Translations under genes and position numbers: made by a program
Notes under the pieces: model-generated
The model's database searches: none
What the model saw: the letters and a program-made list of their open reading frames with translations, nothing else
What the model was told of the DNA's origin: nothing
In this document: positions 13,373 through 24,029 of the stretch, one piece after another
Numbering within the stretch: the stretch's first letter is position 1
Layout: every line of letters begins with the position of its first letter
Assembly (NCBI RefSeq): GCF_048773025.1
Contig: NC_133569.1
Location: 1,674,001 to 1,738,000 of the forward strand
Direction: 5' to 3'
DNA from: Camelus bactrianus
Taxonomy: Eukaryota > Chordata > Mammalia > Artiodactyla > Camelidae
DNA length: 64,000 nucleotides

Positions 13373-13610
13373 TGAACACTTATTCTCAGCCAGGCACAGG
13401 AGGTACAGCAATCAACAAGGCGTGGTCCTTGCCCCAAGAAGCTCACATTGTAAAGAGGAGAAATAGAAAAGTGAACAGAATTCCTATTCAACATGTTAAT
13501 TGCAGTACTAGGGATGCATGCCAAGGAGGCTATGGGAATACACGGTAGGCATTCGATAAATGCTTGCTTAATGTTGAACGAATGATTTCCAGTTAGTTTT
13601 ATTAATAACA
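13373..13610 (-). mobile_element. L2 fragment, antisense, abutting the previous one
   Basis: Begins with CTTATTCTCAGCCAGGCACAGG and GCTCACATTGTAAAGAGG, the reverse of the L2 3' part, directly after the plus-strand L2 tail. The two copies therefore lie 3' end to 3' end. Confidence 0.55.
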
Positions 13611-14460
13611 ACAGAAATACTTCCCTTGAAGCACTGACACCGTCCTAATGACTCTTGTCCTTTTCAGCCCCTCGGGAAGGGCTGGAAGCTGAAGAGACCC
13701 TGTTGCCGTAACACTGTCCATCTCTACCCTGCAAAACCTAAAGCATTGATCAGTGTCACTTGTTAAAATCACAAAGGAGAAATAGAATTAAACTGAAAGC
13801 AAAAGACAAAAATGGGCCGGGATAAGCAGTTCCCAAGAGCATTGCAATGAGACGTATTAGTCTGCATTAAGATGTAAATCACATAGTCCTTTGAGTCAAT
13901 ATTTGCTGATTGTATATTTCTTTTAACCAAAGGTGAGTCAGTGTGAGGAGGAGAAAAGAGAGAAAATAACAAAAGCATGAATTGCTGGAACGGAACTTTC
14001 CCCCCGCTGCTAAAACTTTGCACTGAAGCTGTGTCTGACAACAAAGCAATAGATTGAAAAATGAAAAATGGAGTCAACCAATTGTTCTGTCTGCATGACA
14101 CATATTCTTTGACTTCTTTCCCAACTGAATTGATATTGTGTATATGTGGTTTGAAGGGTAGAAAATGGGCCAGTGGAGGGGAGAGTATTATAGGAGGCAT
14201 TTGGTTCCAGGTCCTTCTCTCTTTCCCATTGTCTGGCTTTTCCTGGGTGGTGGGAGATTGGGAGTCAATGTAAAGTGTTCTGCCGCTACCCGGAGCATGG
14301 CTTGCATATTGGGGTCCCAAGTACTCCTGTTGCACTTTTCTTCACATCCTGGGAACAGTACACCTTGATCTGTACTAGAAGCAGACAAAGATGTCGTAGG
14401 GGCCATTGGTAGTTGGCACTGTGGAACAGAGGTGCTCACCTAACCAGAGTGCAGAGACTG
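13610..14460. other. Unassigned stretch
   Basis: No supported gene. A 188-codon antisense frame covers 13769-14335, but it has no domain, signal, or splice context that I recognise and low-complexity composition; treated as chance. Confidence 0.35.
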
Positions 14461-15480
14461 AAAGAAGAGGACCGAGGCTGGGTGGTTGGGAACACCTACA
14501 CTGAAGGGGCTCGTAAGAGAGAGATGGAGGCGAGCAATGTCACATGCCTCTGAAAGGTCAAATAAGATGAGGACTAGCTAAAAGGTAGAAGCAGCCTAAA
14601 TGCCCATCAACTGACGAATAGATAAGGAAAAGGCGGTGTATCTGTACAATGAAACACTGCTTAGTCAGCAAAGGAATGAAGGGCTGATTCACACGACAAC
14701 TGGATGACCCTCAAAAACGCTACGCTAAGTGAGGGAAACCAGCCGCAAAAGACCACATATTGTATTACACTGTTTATATGAAATGTCTGGAACAGGCAAA
14801 TCCATACAGATAGAAAGCAGGTTAGCGGTTGCCAGGGGCTGAGGAGAAAAGGGGAATGAGGAGCGGCTGCTGGGACAGAGCCTCCTTTCAGGGTGACGGA
14901 ACATGTGAATGTACTACATGTCACTGAACCATGCACTTTAAAATGGTTAATTTTATCTTCATATGAATTTCACCTCAATAAAAAAATATAAGATGAGGAC
15001 TGAGATGTGGTCATTGGATTAGGAAGTCATTAAGACTTCTGTGAGAGTAGCATCGGTGATATTGTGGGAGCAGAAGCCAGACTCTGGGCAGTTGAGGCAT
15101 GAGTGTTGAGAATGGGGCTGCAAGGAGCATAGACAAATCTTTCAAGAAGGAAGAAGATAGCAGTAGAATTGGAGGGGTGATGGTGGGCATTGTTTCTTGA
15201 CTGTAAGATGGGGGAGACCTAAACCTTTGTATCAAATGAGGAGAAGGAGCCAGTGGAGAGAGAGGGTTTGAGGATACAGAGAGACACTGGCTGTCTGATG
15301 GAGCATGGTCTCTATGGAGGAGATAGGGATGTGAGCCAGAGCAAAAGTAAATGGATGAGCCTTGAATAGAAGGTCGGAATGTGCCTCCCATTGTGTGGGA
15401 GGCAGGAAGAAGAGATGCCAAGGCAGATGGGGATGTGGAGAGGAAGTTGATGATGTTCCCATCTACTGGCATTGTCTATG
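14460..15480. mobile_element. Ancient interspersed repeat interrupted by L1
   Basis: Both sides of the L1 at 14576-14987 belong to one older repeat: GAAAGGTCAAATAAGATGAGG on the left continues as GGACTGAGATGTGGTCATTGG, then CTTTCAAGAAGGAAGAAG on the right. It resembles a common L2-related mammalian repeat but I cannot name it with certainty. Confidence 0.5.
14576..14987 (+). mobile_element. L1 3' end with target-site duplication
   Basis: 5'-truncated L1 in sense orientation: AAATGCCCATCAACTGACG near 14598, CCAGCCGCAAAAGACCACATA near 14740, GGTTGCCAGGGGCTGAGG near 14827, CACTTTAAAATGGTTAATTT near 14934, CCTCAATAAAAAAATA at the end. Flanked by the 14-bp duplication ATAAGATGAGGACT at 14562-14575 and 14988-15001. 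A LINE insertion into the older repeat. Confidence 0.9.
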
Positions 15481-17300
15481 AGATGGGAAGCAAGGGCAAT
15501 ACAAAGAAGACTGATTAAAGCTGGCTACTTGACATAGCGCCATGTGGTTACCAGAAGCTAACTGACTTCCTTTCCTATAATCCTTAATGAGGGAACAAAG
15601 ACTGGTCTCCCAATTCTTTCATTTTGGTTTATTTCAGTTGTCTTTATTGGGCTTGAATTTTTTGATTGTATCACTCCTTACCAACCCCCACACATGAATT
15701 TAAATTTTGAATTCCATTTGTCTAATGAGTAACTATACTTGAAATGATAAAAATAACAAGTTCTGTGAGTACTCCAGTTGTAATGATCTTAAAGTACAGT
15801 GTCTGAGGCATCTGAAATTCAGTACCTTAGAGAGTTAATTAAGTCAGGTTAATTGGAAAAGATCTAATCTCCAGATAGGGAACATGGTTGATTATCTTAT
15901 TTATGCTTAAATAGAGTAGCAGAGGTCATTACAAGACTTTTTAGAAGATTATTGATTGATACATAATTTCTTAGTTAATTTTGTTTGACAATATATCTTG
16001 CTGCTTGAATCTACCACTTCCTGGCTTTGGAATCTCCTCAGCACAGTTGATCTATTGAAATCATGACAATTTAGCACATGGCTTATTTGTCTAATCTAGT
16101 TTTAACATATACAGACACCTAGCATTTGGCATTTGACTGTGACTCTACAAACCAGCAGTATCACACATGTGTGGCATGCTGCCAAGGGCAGAACTGGGAA
16201 GATGGAAGTTTCTCGGGACAGTGGAGGTACCAATGGGTGGTTGGAACAGGACTTTTAGTCAACTTTAATGCCCATAGCTTTGCCCCATTCCCAAGCCATG
16301 TCAAGTAAACACACACTCCAGGTACAAACAGTGTGCTTGCTTGGCAAATGCAATTTCAAGACAAGTCTCCTAACCTGGCTTCCCAACCAGTTTGTAACCT
16401 TGAAGCCCCTGCTCTAGAGAAATGCTGGAGTCACTTTTGGCTGCTCTGCTTAAGGCAGCCGTTTCTAACAATGGAGCTGGAAAAGATTGCTTTGTCACTG
16501 GAAGTTACTGGAAGCAGGAGAGCATCTTTCTTGGGAGGCTCTAGAAGCAGTTTATTGTTTGGATAGGAGTTTAGACTAATGTGAACTTCTGGGTGCATTT
16601 AATTTTAAATTCTTTATTTCAAAGATCTACAATAAAGTTGGACCAAAGAGGTCTTGAAATCATTCAGGTTTAACTATCTATGTGTGTTCATGTGTGTGTA
16701 TTTCACTGAGATCTCAGTAGTATAATACAACTATTAAGACCCTTGATCATCTAGATCACTCTATTTCCTCCAAAATATTACTTATCATAAAATTTATTTT
16801 CTATCTTTGCTTATAACAGTAACTATTTTAAAAAATATATTCCTAAAATAAGTTCTGAAAGCAAATTCACTTTCTTTTCTGGAATATTCCATGTATTAAG
16901 ACTAATGATTTCAAAGCATTTATCTGGGACGATCTTTTGGAGTAGAGGAGCTTATGTGGATTCTAACTCATTTTGGAGTGCTCACTTCTGCATTTGCAAG
17001 TTACCGTCACCAAATGTCTGCTGTTCTGCCCATTTTAGAAGCATAAAAGATGAAGTCCAAAGGATCAAATTGAAAAGAATGGAGAAAATTGACAATAATA
17101 CATAAAGCAGCTGTGTTTAAAAAAGAAACCTTCAAATATTCCCCACCTCATCCCTGGCACAGCTGTAGAGGAAACTGCTGTAAATGAGCATGTTTTACAT
17201 TTGGACAGTATAGTGAATTTTCCCTTAACACTTAAGCAATTAACCAAGCATTGGTGTTTTGCATAAAATTTTGTCCTTGTTATAATAATTTCTTACATGT
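15480..17300. other. Repeat-poor unassigned stretch
   Basis: About 1.8 kb with no nameable repeat, exon or RNA. AT-rich from 15600 to 16100 and 16600 to 16900. Confidence 0.4.
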
Positions 17301-17309
17301 TTATATCGC

Positions 17310-17545
17310 TTTAGAGTTTGAAACGTGCTTTGATGTCTATCATCTCACTTTAGTAAGTTACCCAGCAGTTTCTCTGTGCCAGGCATTTGAAGCACTCTAT
17401 AGTCTATCTCATTCAGCCCTTCTAACATTCCCACGCAGTAGGGCTTGTGATCTCAGTTTATAAATGAGCAGACTGAGGCGTGGCTGGGGTAAGAGCCTTG
17501 TGTCTGCCGATGCAGTGGGAGGTACAGCCTGACTTCTAAGTCCGA
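17310..17545 (-). mobile_element. MIR SINE
   Basis: Antisense MIR: CTGTGCCAGGCATTTGAAGCAC, then CAGTTTATAAATGAGCAGACTG, then AGTGGGAGGTACAGCCTGAC. First of four clustered MIRs. Confidence 0.75.
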
Positions 17546-17759
17546 TCCAAGTGCCCCGGAGGCCGTGGGCTTTCCCTCCATGCGCTGTGGCCTCTGAAGC
17601 TTGCCTTACTTTTTCTGCCTGTTTTACCTCTACCTCTTACTAACCTGTGGTCCCTTTTGTATGAAAGCTTTATTGCTAGTCACCACGGAGAAGTAGTCCT
17701 ATGACAAAGAAGTGCTAAACAATGACAAACTTAATTGCAACATTAATTGCAGTAGTTGT

Positions 17760-18015
17760 TAATCTCTACTGAGCGAAACTGACTATGTGGCACTGAGTGG
17801 GGACTTTTGATATCTTATTTCATTGAATCTGCACACCATACCTGTGTTGCATTTGAACCTTACTCAGTCCTAGAAGGCTGGCAGAGCTAGTGTCATTCTT
17901 CACCTTACAGATAAGACCACAAGTTCCTTGAGGTTAAAGGACATGTCTAAGGGCACACTGCTTAGTAGGACGGATACTAGAATCTAGGTCACCTATCTTC
18001 CTGTCAGATACCCTT
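17760..18015 (-). mobile_element. MIR SINE
   Basis: Antisense MIR: CTCTACTGAGCGAAACTGACTA, TTATTTCATTGAATCTGCACACC, CACCTTACAGATAAGACCAC, then GGGCACACTGCTTAGTAGG and AGAATCTAGGTC. Confidence 0.75.
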
Positions 18016-18489
18016 CCTCTCTGTATACATCTCACAAATGCCAGGGTGTGGCTGCTGTGCACCCCAGATGATATGCTCTACGTTTATTTTGCAGTTTTAT
18101 TTCTACAGCCGGTGCCAGCGCTGCAGCAAAATTAACAACTGCGTTCCTCTTTAGTGCTCCTCTATTTAAATTGCTTTATGCCCCAAGGACAAGCAAGTGA
18201 TGGCCTCTCTGTGCATTTGTGTCTCTTTTTCATTTCATCTTATTCCTGACAACAAATTGAACTTCTGATGGGGATAGATAAGATTCTGACTCACTGAGCT
18301 GCAGGCAAGAGTGACTCAGTAGATTGAATGTGTTCTCTGGGAAGTCTAGAGAAGTGATCTTAAGGAAGAAGAGTATGTATTAAGAAAACAATTTCTCTCT
18401 CCAGGAGGAGTGGCTAACTCAGTGCCCCAAAGCATATAATCCATTTTGTCCAAAGTTCTGTTAGACACCTAGGTACTTTGCTTCCCTTG

Positions 18490-18650
18490 TCTAGGCAGAA
18501 GCAAGAGCACAAGGGACGAGAGAACTGGGCTCTAGACCCAGATATACCACTTACTAGCTGTGCGGTCACTTCTTTAAGCCTAAGTCTCTTCATTGGGAAA
18601 AGGAGAATATTGTACTAAATCGTCTCTAAATGCCTTCCTGCTTCAAAAAT
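18490..18650 (+). mobile_element. MIR SINE (MIR3-like)
   Basis: Sense MIR: GAACTGGGCTCTAGACCCAG, CCACTTACTAGCTGTGCGGTC, TTTAAGCCTAAGTCTCTTCATT, then CTAAATCGTCTCTAAATGCC. Confidence 0.8.
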
Positions 18651-18664
18651 CATGATAGCTGAGG

Positions 18665-18890
18665 TTCGTGGAAGACTTTTTAAAGCACTTCCATCACATT
18701 AGCTCATTATTGCAAGCCTGAAAGGTGAGTATTTGTTTTTGTCCATTTTACAGATGAGGAAAGGCCCAGGGCTCAAGACTGGAAGTGACGGATCCAAGGT
18801 CACACAGCTAGAAGTGGTGAAGTTAGGGATGCAGCTCATATCTCTTTGATCTTGAACCCCCATCTTCTTTTCACTATCACACATCTGCAT
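18665..18890 (-). mobile_element. MIR SINE (MIR3-like)
   Basis: Antisense MIR: AAAGCACTTCCATCACATTAGC, GTCCATTTTACAGATGAGG, CAAGGTCACACAGCTAGAAG. It lies almost tail to tail with the sense copy just upstream. Confidence 0.8.
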
Positions 18891-19014
18891 TTGCTTACTC
18901 TGTGTTTATATAATTGTGCTAAACATTTGTCTGGATATTATGGATTGATGTATCTGCCCCAACAGTTGATTCAGTTGTTTGTATAGATTTTTCTTATTCT
19001 AAATGGCTAACCAT

Positions 19015-19170
19015 GGAGCAGGGAGGGTATACCTCAGTGATAGAGCACATGCTTAGCAATCACAAGGTCCTGGATTCAATCCCCAGTACCTCCATTAAAT
19101 AAATAAATAAACAAATAAATAAATAAACCTAATCACCTCCCCCCTCAAAAACCAAAACAAAATAATACTG
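19015..19170 (+). mobile_element. Camelid tRNA-derived SINE (Vic type)
   Basis: Body begins GGAGCAGGGAGGGTATACC with a tRNA-like A box (CTCAGTGATAGAGCACATGC) and B box (TGGATTCAATCCCCAG), followed by TACCTCCATTAAATAAA, an AAAT-rich run, and CCTAATCACCTCCCCCC with an A-rich end. It is flanked by a 15-bp duplication differing at one base (TAAATGGCTAACCAT at 19000-19014; TAAATGGCCAACCAT at 19171-19185). Specific to camelids and so the best marker of the source lineage. Not a functional tRNA gene. Confidence 0.93.
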
Positions 19171-19669
19171 TAAATGGCCAACCATTACCTTAATTTGGTG
19201 ACTTCCAAGGTAGAGCAGAATATGCTGTAATTTTGTGGGAGAATAACCTTGTTAGGTAGGGGCAGCAGAGCAACTAAATGACCTCCTGAATAGAAGCTGA
19301 TCTTTACAAACATTTCTCTGTATATTCAGGGCTTCAGCTTACTTAGAAGCCAGCACATCCCCAGAAGAATTCCTCCCCCTGCAAGGCCAGCCAGGGGCTG
19401 CTTCTCAACCTGTTGTGACCTCTGCCTTCCACACAAGAGCCTGGGATAGAGACTCTGGCTGGTATATAGCCTATTATTCATACCCTGTGACAGAGCCCAG
19501 GGGATGCAGAGCTGGCTAGAGGAACACCTAGATGGATTTTGGCCTGGTTTCTGTGAAGGAATTCCATCTTCTCAAAAGCAGAAAACAGACAAGTCACCTC
19601 TTTTTATTACTTGGTGGGGACTGACAAGATCTATGATGTCAAATATCTTGTTGCATCTGACTCAATAGA

Positions 19670-20595
19670 CAGGCACTGATCTCAGAGAAGGCAATTTGTG
19701 TGCTTAAGTGTGGGGAAGAAGAATAAATAAAGAGATGGTTCCTATTCATAAGGAACTTGGATCCACGTGGAGAAGACAAACAAATCGCAATCACAACTCT
19801 ACATGGTGGGGGAGGGGATAGCTCAGTGGTAGAGCCCGAGCTTAGCATGCACCAGGTCCTGGGTTCAATTCACAATACCTCCATTAAAAAAAAAAAAGTA
19901 AATCTAATTTCTCCCCCCCCCACAAAAAAAAAACAACATCTCTACACAGGATGGTGTAAGTAATACAAGAAATATGAACAATGAATGGGCTGTGGAAGTC
20001 TAGAGTGTAGAATAAAGTCAGTCTGACTTGGCAAGGGGTGAGGATTGGAACTGATGACCAAGGGATCAAAGAAGGCTTCATGGAGGAAGTGGCTCTGGAA
20101 CTGTGACTTAATGAAGGGTATGATCAGAAGAGATGGAGAATGGAAGAAACAGCATCCTAAGCTTAAAAAAAGAAACAGCATGTGGAAAGTCACATGAATG
20201 TGGAGAAAGCCATGAATGTGCATATTCTGAGCTCTAGATGATCTTGAATTCCGTGCTTTGTTCTGTAGGCACTAGGGAGGCATTGCAGGTTTTTGGGCAG
20301 GAGATGGATGTGATCTGTGTAGAGTTTAAGAAAGAAAACCCAGGTAGTAGTGTGGAAAAATGGATTCATGGGCTGGGGAGATACAGAAAAAATGGAGTGT
20401 AATTATAAAGTTATGGGATGGTGATGAAATTTTGAGATCCTGAATGGCAGTCATGATGGAAATAAAGACATGAATGCAATTTTCTTTTTTTTCACTGCAG
20501 AGGGATATTTTAATCATTTGGATGTGGGGGTGATAGAGACACATCTAGGATGACTTTCAGGTCTGAGGCCTTGGGAACTGGGTCAGTGGCTTAAT
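19670..20595 (-). mobile_element. L2 fragment split by a camelid SINE
   Basis: Antisense L2: CAGGCACTGATCTCAGAG and GGTTCCTATTCATAAGGAACTT on the left of the SINE at about 19803-19935; on the right GAAGGCTTCATGGAGGAAGTG, AAACAGCATGTGGAAAGTC and GGATGACTTTCAGGTCTGAGG. The order is that of one element interrupted by the SINE. Confidence 0.65.
19803..19935 (+). mobile_element. Camelid tRNA-derived SINE (Vic type)
   Basis: Well-preserved promoter boxes: GGGATAGCTCAGTGGTAGAG (A box) and GGTCCTGGGTTCAATTC (B box), then CAATACCTCCATTAAAAAA, TAAATCTAATTTCTCCCCCC and a poly-A end. A short imperfect duplication (ACTCTACAT before, ATCTCTACACA after) flanks it. Inserted into an L2. Confidence 0.9.
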
Positions 20596-20599
20596 TTCA

Positions 20600-20890
20600 C
20601 CAATAATAATGATAATGATGATTTTTTAAAAACCTCCATAGTACTTACCATGAGCCAGCCAGTCCCTGTTCTCAGTGCTCTACGTAGATGGGCTCGTTTA
20701 GTCCTCACGGCAACCTTTATGAGATAGAGCCCGGCTACCATCCTCACTTTAAAACGTAAAGTGAGGCAAAGAAAGGCATGATTATCTGCCCAGAGTCACA
20801 CAGAGGGTTTCGTGGTAAAGTTGAGACTGGAATCCAGGTACTTTGGCTCTTGAAACCCATGCTTCGTGGCCACTATTGTAAGGAGCCAGT
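20600..20890 (-). mobile_element. MIR SINE
   Basis: Antisense MIR with ACTTACCATGAGCCAGCCAG, GGCTCGTTTAGTCCTCACGG, AGTCACACAGAGGG and TGGAATCCAGGTACTTTGGC in order. Confidence 0.85.
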
Positions 20891-21144
20891 GGCGCGTAGG
20901 ACTGCCTGTAATCTACAGCCTTGAAAATACTTACGATATTGTCAAAATTACTGCTGATCTAAGCACAAAATAATACCTCGTAATTATTTTAATTTCTATA
21001 TTTTTATTGTGAGTAACATAGAACACGGTTTATACATTTATTGGCCATTTAAAATGTGTACTTCTTGGATGTATTATTTGCTCATTTCCTTACTGGGATT
21101 TCTTTCAAGATTGTAGAACTATTTACATATGAGGAATATTAAGT

Positions 21145-21147
<3 letters not shown>

Positions 21148-21195
<48 letters not shown>

Positions 21196-21196
21196 T
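21148..21196. repeat. (AT)n/(AC)n microsatellite
   Basis: About 18 AT units running directly into five AC units. Pure dinucleotide composite, likely length-variable. Confidence 0.97.
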
Positions 21197-21299
21197 AAAA
21201 GTATGTATATATTAGATTGAATCATATGAAATTGCCAATATTTGATCGTGTTTGACCCACAAAAATGGCAATTTCTTACAGTTCCGCCTAATCATTCCA

Positions 21300-21580
21300 T
21301 TAGTCATAATAACTGATATTTATTTAGTCCTTAATATGTACAAGGCACTGTGCTTTATTTACATGTATTAGCTCATTTAATTCTGACAACTACTTTACGA
21401 GGTAAATACTCTCATCTCCATTTCACAGACAAGAAAATTGAGGGACAGGGAGGTTAAATAACTTGCTGTAGTTCATGAAGCAGGTTGTCAGGCACGTGCA
21501 GGGGCCTTATCTGGACTGAAACTTGGTCTTTTTGACTCAAAAGCCTATTATCTTAACCACTGCCTTATATTGCCTTGCAT
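21300..21580 (-). mobile_element. MIR SINE
   Basis: Antisense MIR, near full length: AACTGATATTTATTTAGTCC, TATTAGCTCATTTAATTCTG, CTCCATTTCACAGACAAG, then CTATTATCTTAACCACTGCC matching the reversed MIR start. Confidence 0.88.
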
Positions 21581-21589
21581 TCTTATTCT

Positions 21590-21990
21590 TCCAGATGACT
21601 TTTAGAAACAGGTTCCTCAAAAAAATTCCTGGTGAAATTTTAGTTGGGATGACATTCAATGCATGGATTAGCACATGGGGAATTCATATCTTTACACTGT
21701 AGAGTCTTCCTATCTGAAAGCAAGCTACCGTTCTCCATTAATTCAAATATATTTTTACCTCCTTTGTAGAGCTTTATAGATTTATTCATGGGATTATTTA
21801 AAATGATAATTCCAAGGATTTACTTAAGGTTGTCCTTTGTGTTTTTTAACTTTATGCTGCTAGTATGATAGGATTTTTTCTTCCATTATATGATCTAAAT
21901 GGTTATTATTTGTATATGGAAAAGCTTTGGTACATTACTTTTATAGTTATCCATTTTACTGAATTTTCTCTAAGAGTTTTTGAATCTGTT
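21590..21990 (-). mobile_element. Old L1 ORF2-region fragment
   Basis: Antisense old L1: CCTGGTGAAATTTTAGTTGGGA, GGGGAATTCATATCTTTACAC, GAGTCTTCCTATCTGAAAGC and TTTTTAACTTTATGCTGCTA match the reversed ORF2 C-terminal segment ('attgaatctgtagattgctttggg...ttcttccaatccatgaacatgg'). Strongly diverged. Confidence 0.65.
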
Positions 21991-22019
21991 CCCTCATATC
22001 CATCACAAGATCACCATCC

Positions 22020-22465
22020 TCTCTCACCTGGATGACTAAATAATAATCTAACTGTCCTCCTTGCCTCCTAGCTTGCCCACCTAAAATCCACCCTGTTGCC
22101 ATGGTGAGCTTTCAGAAGTACAAATCTCATGTCCCTGGGTTTAAACCTTTAGGTGGATCCATCCCCGCTGCCTTCAGGAGACATTTGTGCCCCCTCACAA
22201 GGTATTCAAGTCTCCTTGAGCCTTGCTACTCATTCACGTAGACCCAACATTCCAGCCAGACCCAGCACTCACATTTCTCATAACGCAGGGTGAACACCCA
22301 TGCCTTAGCGTGTCCCGCGCCCTGCAGGTGCTACCCCTCCTCCCTCCGCTCAGCTCTTCTCCGAACTTTACTGGCTACGCCAGGTGGGTTCTCCGTGTCT
22401 TTGTCCCTGTCTTCACCTGGCACCGTTTATACACTCCAGTATGGCAATTACCATGGAGGCTTGTC
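22020..22465 (+). mobile_element. L2-like fragment, CpG-rich
   Basis: Begins GTCCTCCTTGCCTCCTAGC and contains CAGAAGTACAAATCTCATGTC and CCAGACCCAGCACTCACATTTC, resembling L2 3' sequence but diverged. Its right half belongs to the CpG-rich segment listed separately. Confidence 0.5.
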
Positions 22466-22830
22466 GTTGATTCTCCGCACGGATTAATGGTTAAGATGGA
22501 CGTCAGAACCAGACAGACCTAGGTTCACACCTGGTGCAACTGCTTGCTATTTATGTGACCTTGGGAAGGACACACGACCCCGTGTGGATACGAATGAACA
22601 CTCCACAGAGCAGTTGTGAGGATTACTCAGGACAACGTGTGCAAAGTGCGTAGCCCCACGCCAGGCACGCAGGAGATATTCCGCACCTTTTCAAAGTGAC
22701 AGTGCGGACGATGAGAAAAGGGTGGACTAACCAGACGGTGTGGGCTTCAGCGACAGGGGAGCTGCGAAGCAGGGTTCAGGGAAGCTCCACTCGGGAGCCG
22801 GGAGAGGGATAACTTATCTTTCTGCCCGGA
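22261..22830. promoter_or_regulatory. CpG-rich segment (borderline CpG island)
   Basis: By hand count the 600 bases from 22261 hold about 29 CpGs at roughly 55% GC, giving an observed/expected ratio near 0.65, well above the surrounding level. The segment overlaps an L2-like fragment and a MIR, where CpGs normally decay. No exon or start codon of EEA1 exon 1 is recognisable in it, so calling it a promoter would be a guess; it may be an orphan unmethylated element. Confidence 0.4.
22475..22690 (+). mobile_element. MIR SINE
   Basis: Sense MIR: TTAATGGTTAAGATGGACGTC, CAGACCTAGGTTCACACCTGG, ATTTATGTGACCTTGGGAAGG, GTTGTGAGGATTACTCAGG, then CGTAGCCCCACGCCAGGCACG. It keeps unusually many CpGs. Confidence 0.85.
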
Positions 22831-23620
22831 TGGATGAGGGCTGTGGGAAAATGAGCAGCCTCCACTAGAGGGTTGTTAGACAATGACATTTTTAGAGGTT
22901 GGAGTTTAAGTTAAGGCAAGAAAAGCTACAGAGGGAATGTTTACGGCTTCTACTGGGAGTTGCTTTTGATGCTGATGTTGTACCTGGGAACCGTCATTCC
23001 TCCTATGCCAGCACCAAGTTGGCCCAAGAGACTGAAGTAAAAATGGAATCGATGGTGGTGAGTTGCAGGAGGGAGGCCAGATGGCCAGCCACCGCACATG
23101 CCAGTCAAGGCTGGAGTGACAAAAGTCTTATTTCACTAGCTTCTCAGAGTTCTTTGAACCATGCAGAGGCCTGAAACTGCCTAAGGACTCCTTCTGAGTC
23201 AAGTATAGGAAATGGACCCCAAAGCCTTGCCTAACGGTACAATTTCCCTCCAACCCTCTATCTGATAACCTAGTTTCCAACCCCAGTAACTGAACCCCTC
23301 TAATTACTTTGAACCACTTCTCCGGGAAGAATCTGTTTGGCTTTGGTCACTTGGCAGCTGGCATGAGGAGAGGGTGGGGAAAGGGCTCCTCTCTCTTCTG
23401 TTACGGTCTGTGGCCCTCCCCGATGTACCCTTTGCCTCCATGTATCTTCTTGGAAGGGCCTTTCTGCGGGTATGGCTGGTATCTTAATTTTTGTGGAATA
23501 TATACCCTGAAGCTGTGATGTCTAGAACCAGGGCAGGCCTGGATTGGGGTGTTGACCATTTTCTGGCTAATGGTTTCCCTTTTATTTGTGTAGCTTGAAT
23601 CTCTGCTCTGGTAAGGGAAG
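22690..23620. other. Unassigned stretch
   Basis: No nameable repeat or exon. GC near average with a CpG-bearing left end (see the CpG-rich segment). Short frames at 22899-23174 and its antisense have no support. Confidence 0.35.
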
Positions 23621-23624
23621 ACAA

Positions 23625-23697
23625 GAGGGGGAGAGGGAGAGAGAGAGAGAGAGAGAAAGAGAAAGAGAAAGAGAAAGAGAAGGGGAGGGAGGGAGAG
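23625..23697. repeat. (GA)n/(GAAA)n purine tract
   Basis: Nearly pure purine run on the plus strand made of GAGA and GAAAGA units ending in GGGAGGGAGGGAGAG. Open frames across it are artefacts of the repeat. Confidence 0.95.
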
Positions 23698-23910
23698 GCG
23701 AAAAGAAACAATTTACTGTTTTTTTTAAGAGATCAGCCAGTGAAAATATAGATGATGGAGACAGATCTAGGTATAGGCCCAGCTTCACCACTTTTTAGGT
23801 CTGTGATGTGGGCCTGGTTATTTAATCTTTCTGAGCTTCAGTTCCTTCATCTTCATTAATTGGATGCTTATTTTATTCAAACAGATATTTTCTCTTTGTT
23901 ATCCCTGTTA

Positions 23911-24012
23911 CTTATTTATTTATTTTTCTTAGTGGAGTTACTGGGGATTGAACCCAGGACCTTATGCACGCCAAACACACGCTCTACCGCTGAGCTCTAT
24001 TCTCCACCCCCC
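23911..24012 (-). mobile_element. Camelid tRNA-derived SINE (Vic type), antisense
   Basis: Reverse orientation: TTATTTATTTATTTTTC tail, GGGGATTGAACCCAGGACC (reversed B box), GCTCTACCGCTGAGCTC (reversed A box), then CCACCCCCC. Flanked by a 13-bp duplication with one mismatch, GTTATCCCTGTTA at 23898-23910 and GTTATCCCAGTTA at 24013-24025. Confidence 0.92.
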
Positions 24013-24029
24013 GTTATCCCAGTTATTAA

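Noticed and set aside
13769-14335. 188-codon antisense frame
   Set aside because: No recognisable domain, no signal peptide, competing frames on both strands.
15011-15472. 153-codon antisense frame rich in Ser, Pro and Leu
   Set aside because: Lies in an ancient interspersed repeat next to an L1; composition typical of antisense repeat sequence.
19015-19935. tRNA-like A and B boxes
   Set aside because: They belong to tRNA-derived SINEs with tails and flanking duplications; no cloverleaf tRNA gene is claimed.
22261-22830. CpG-rich segment as the EEA1 promoter and exon 1
   Set aside because: No sequence coding MLRRILQR with a donor was found in or near it; kept only as an unexplained CpG-rich segment.
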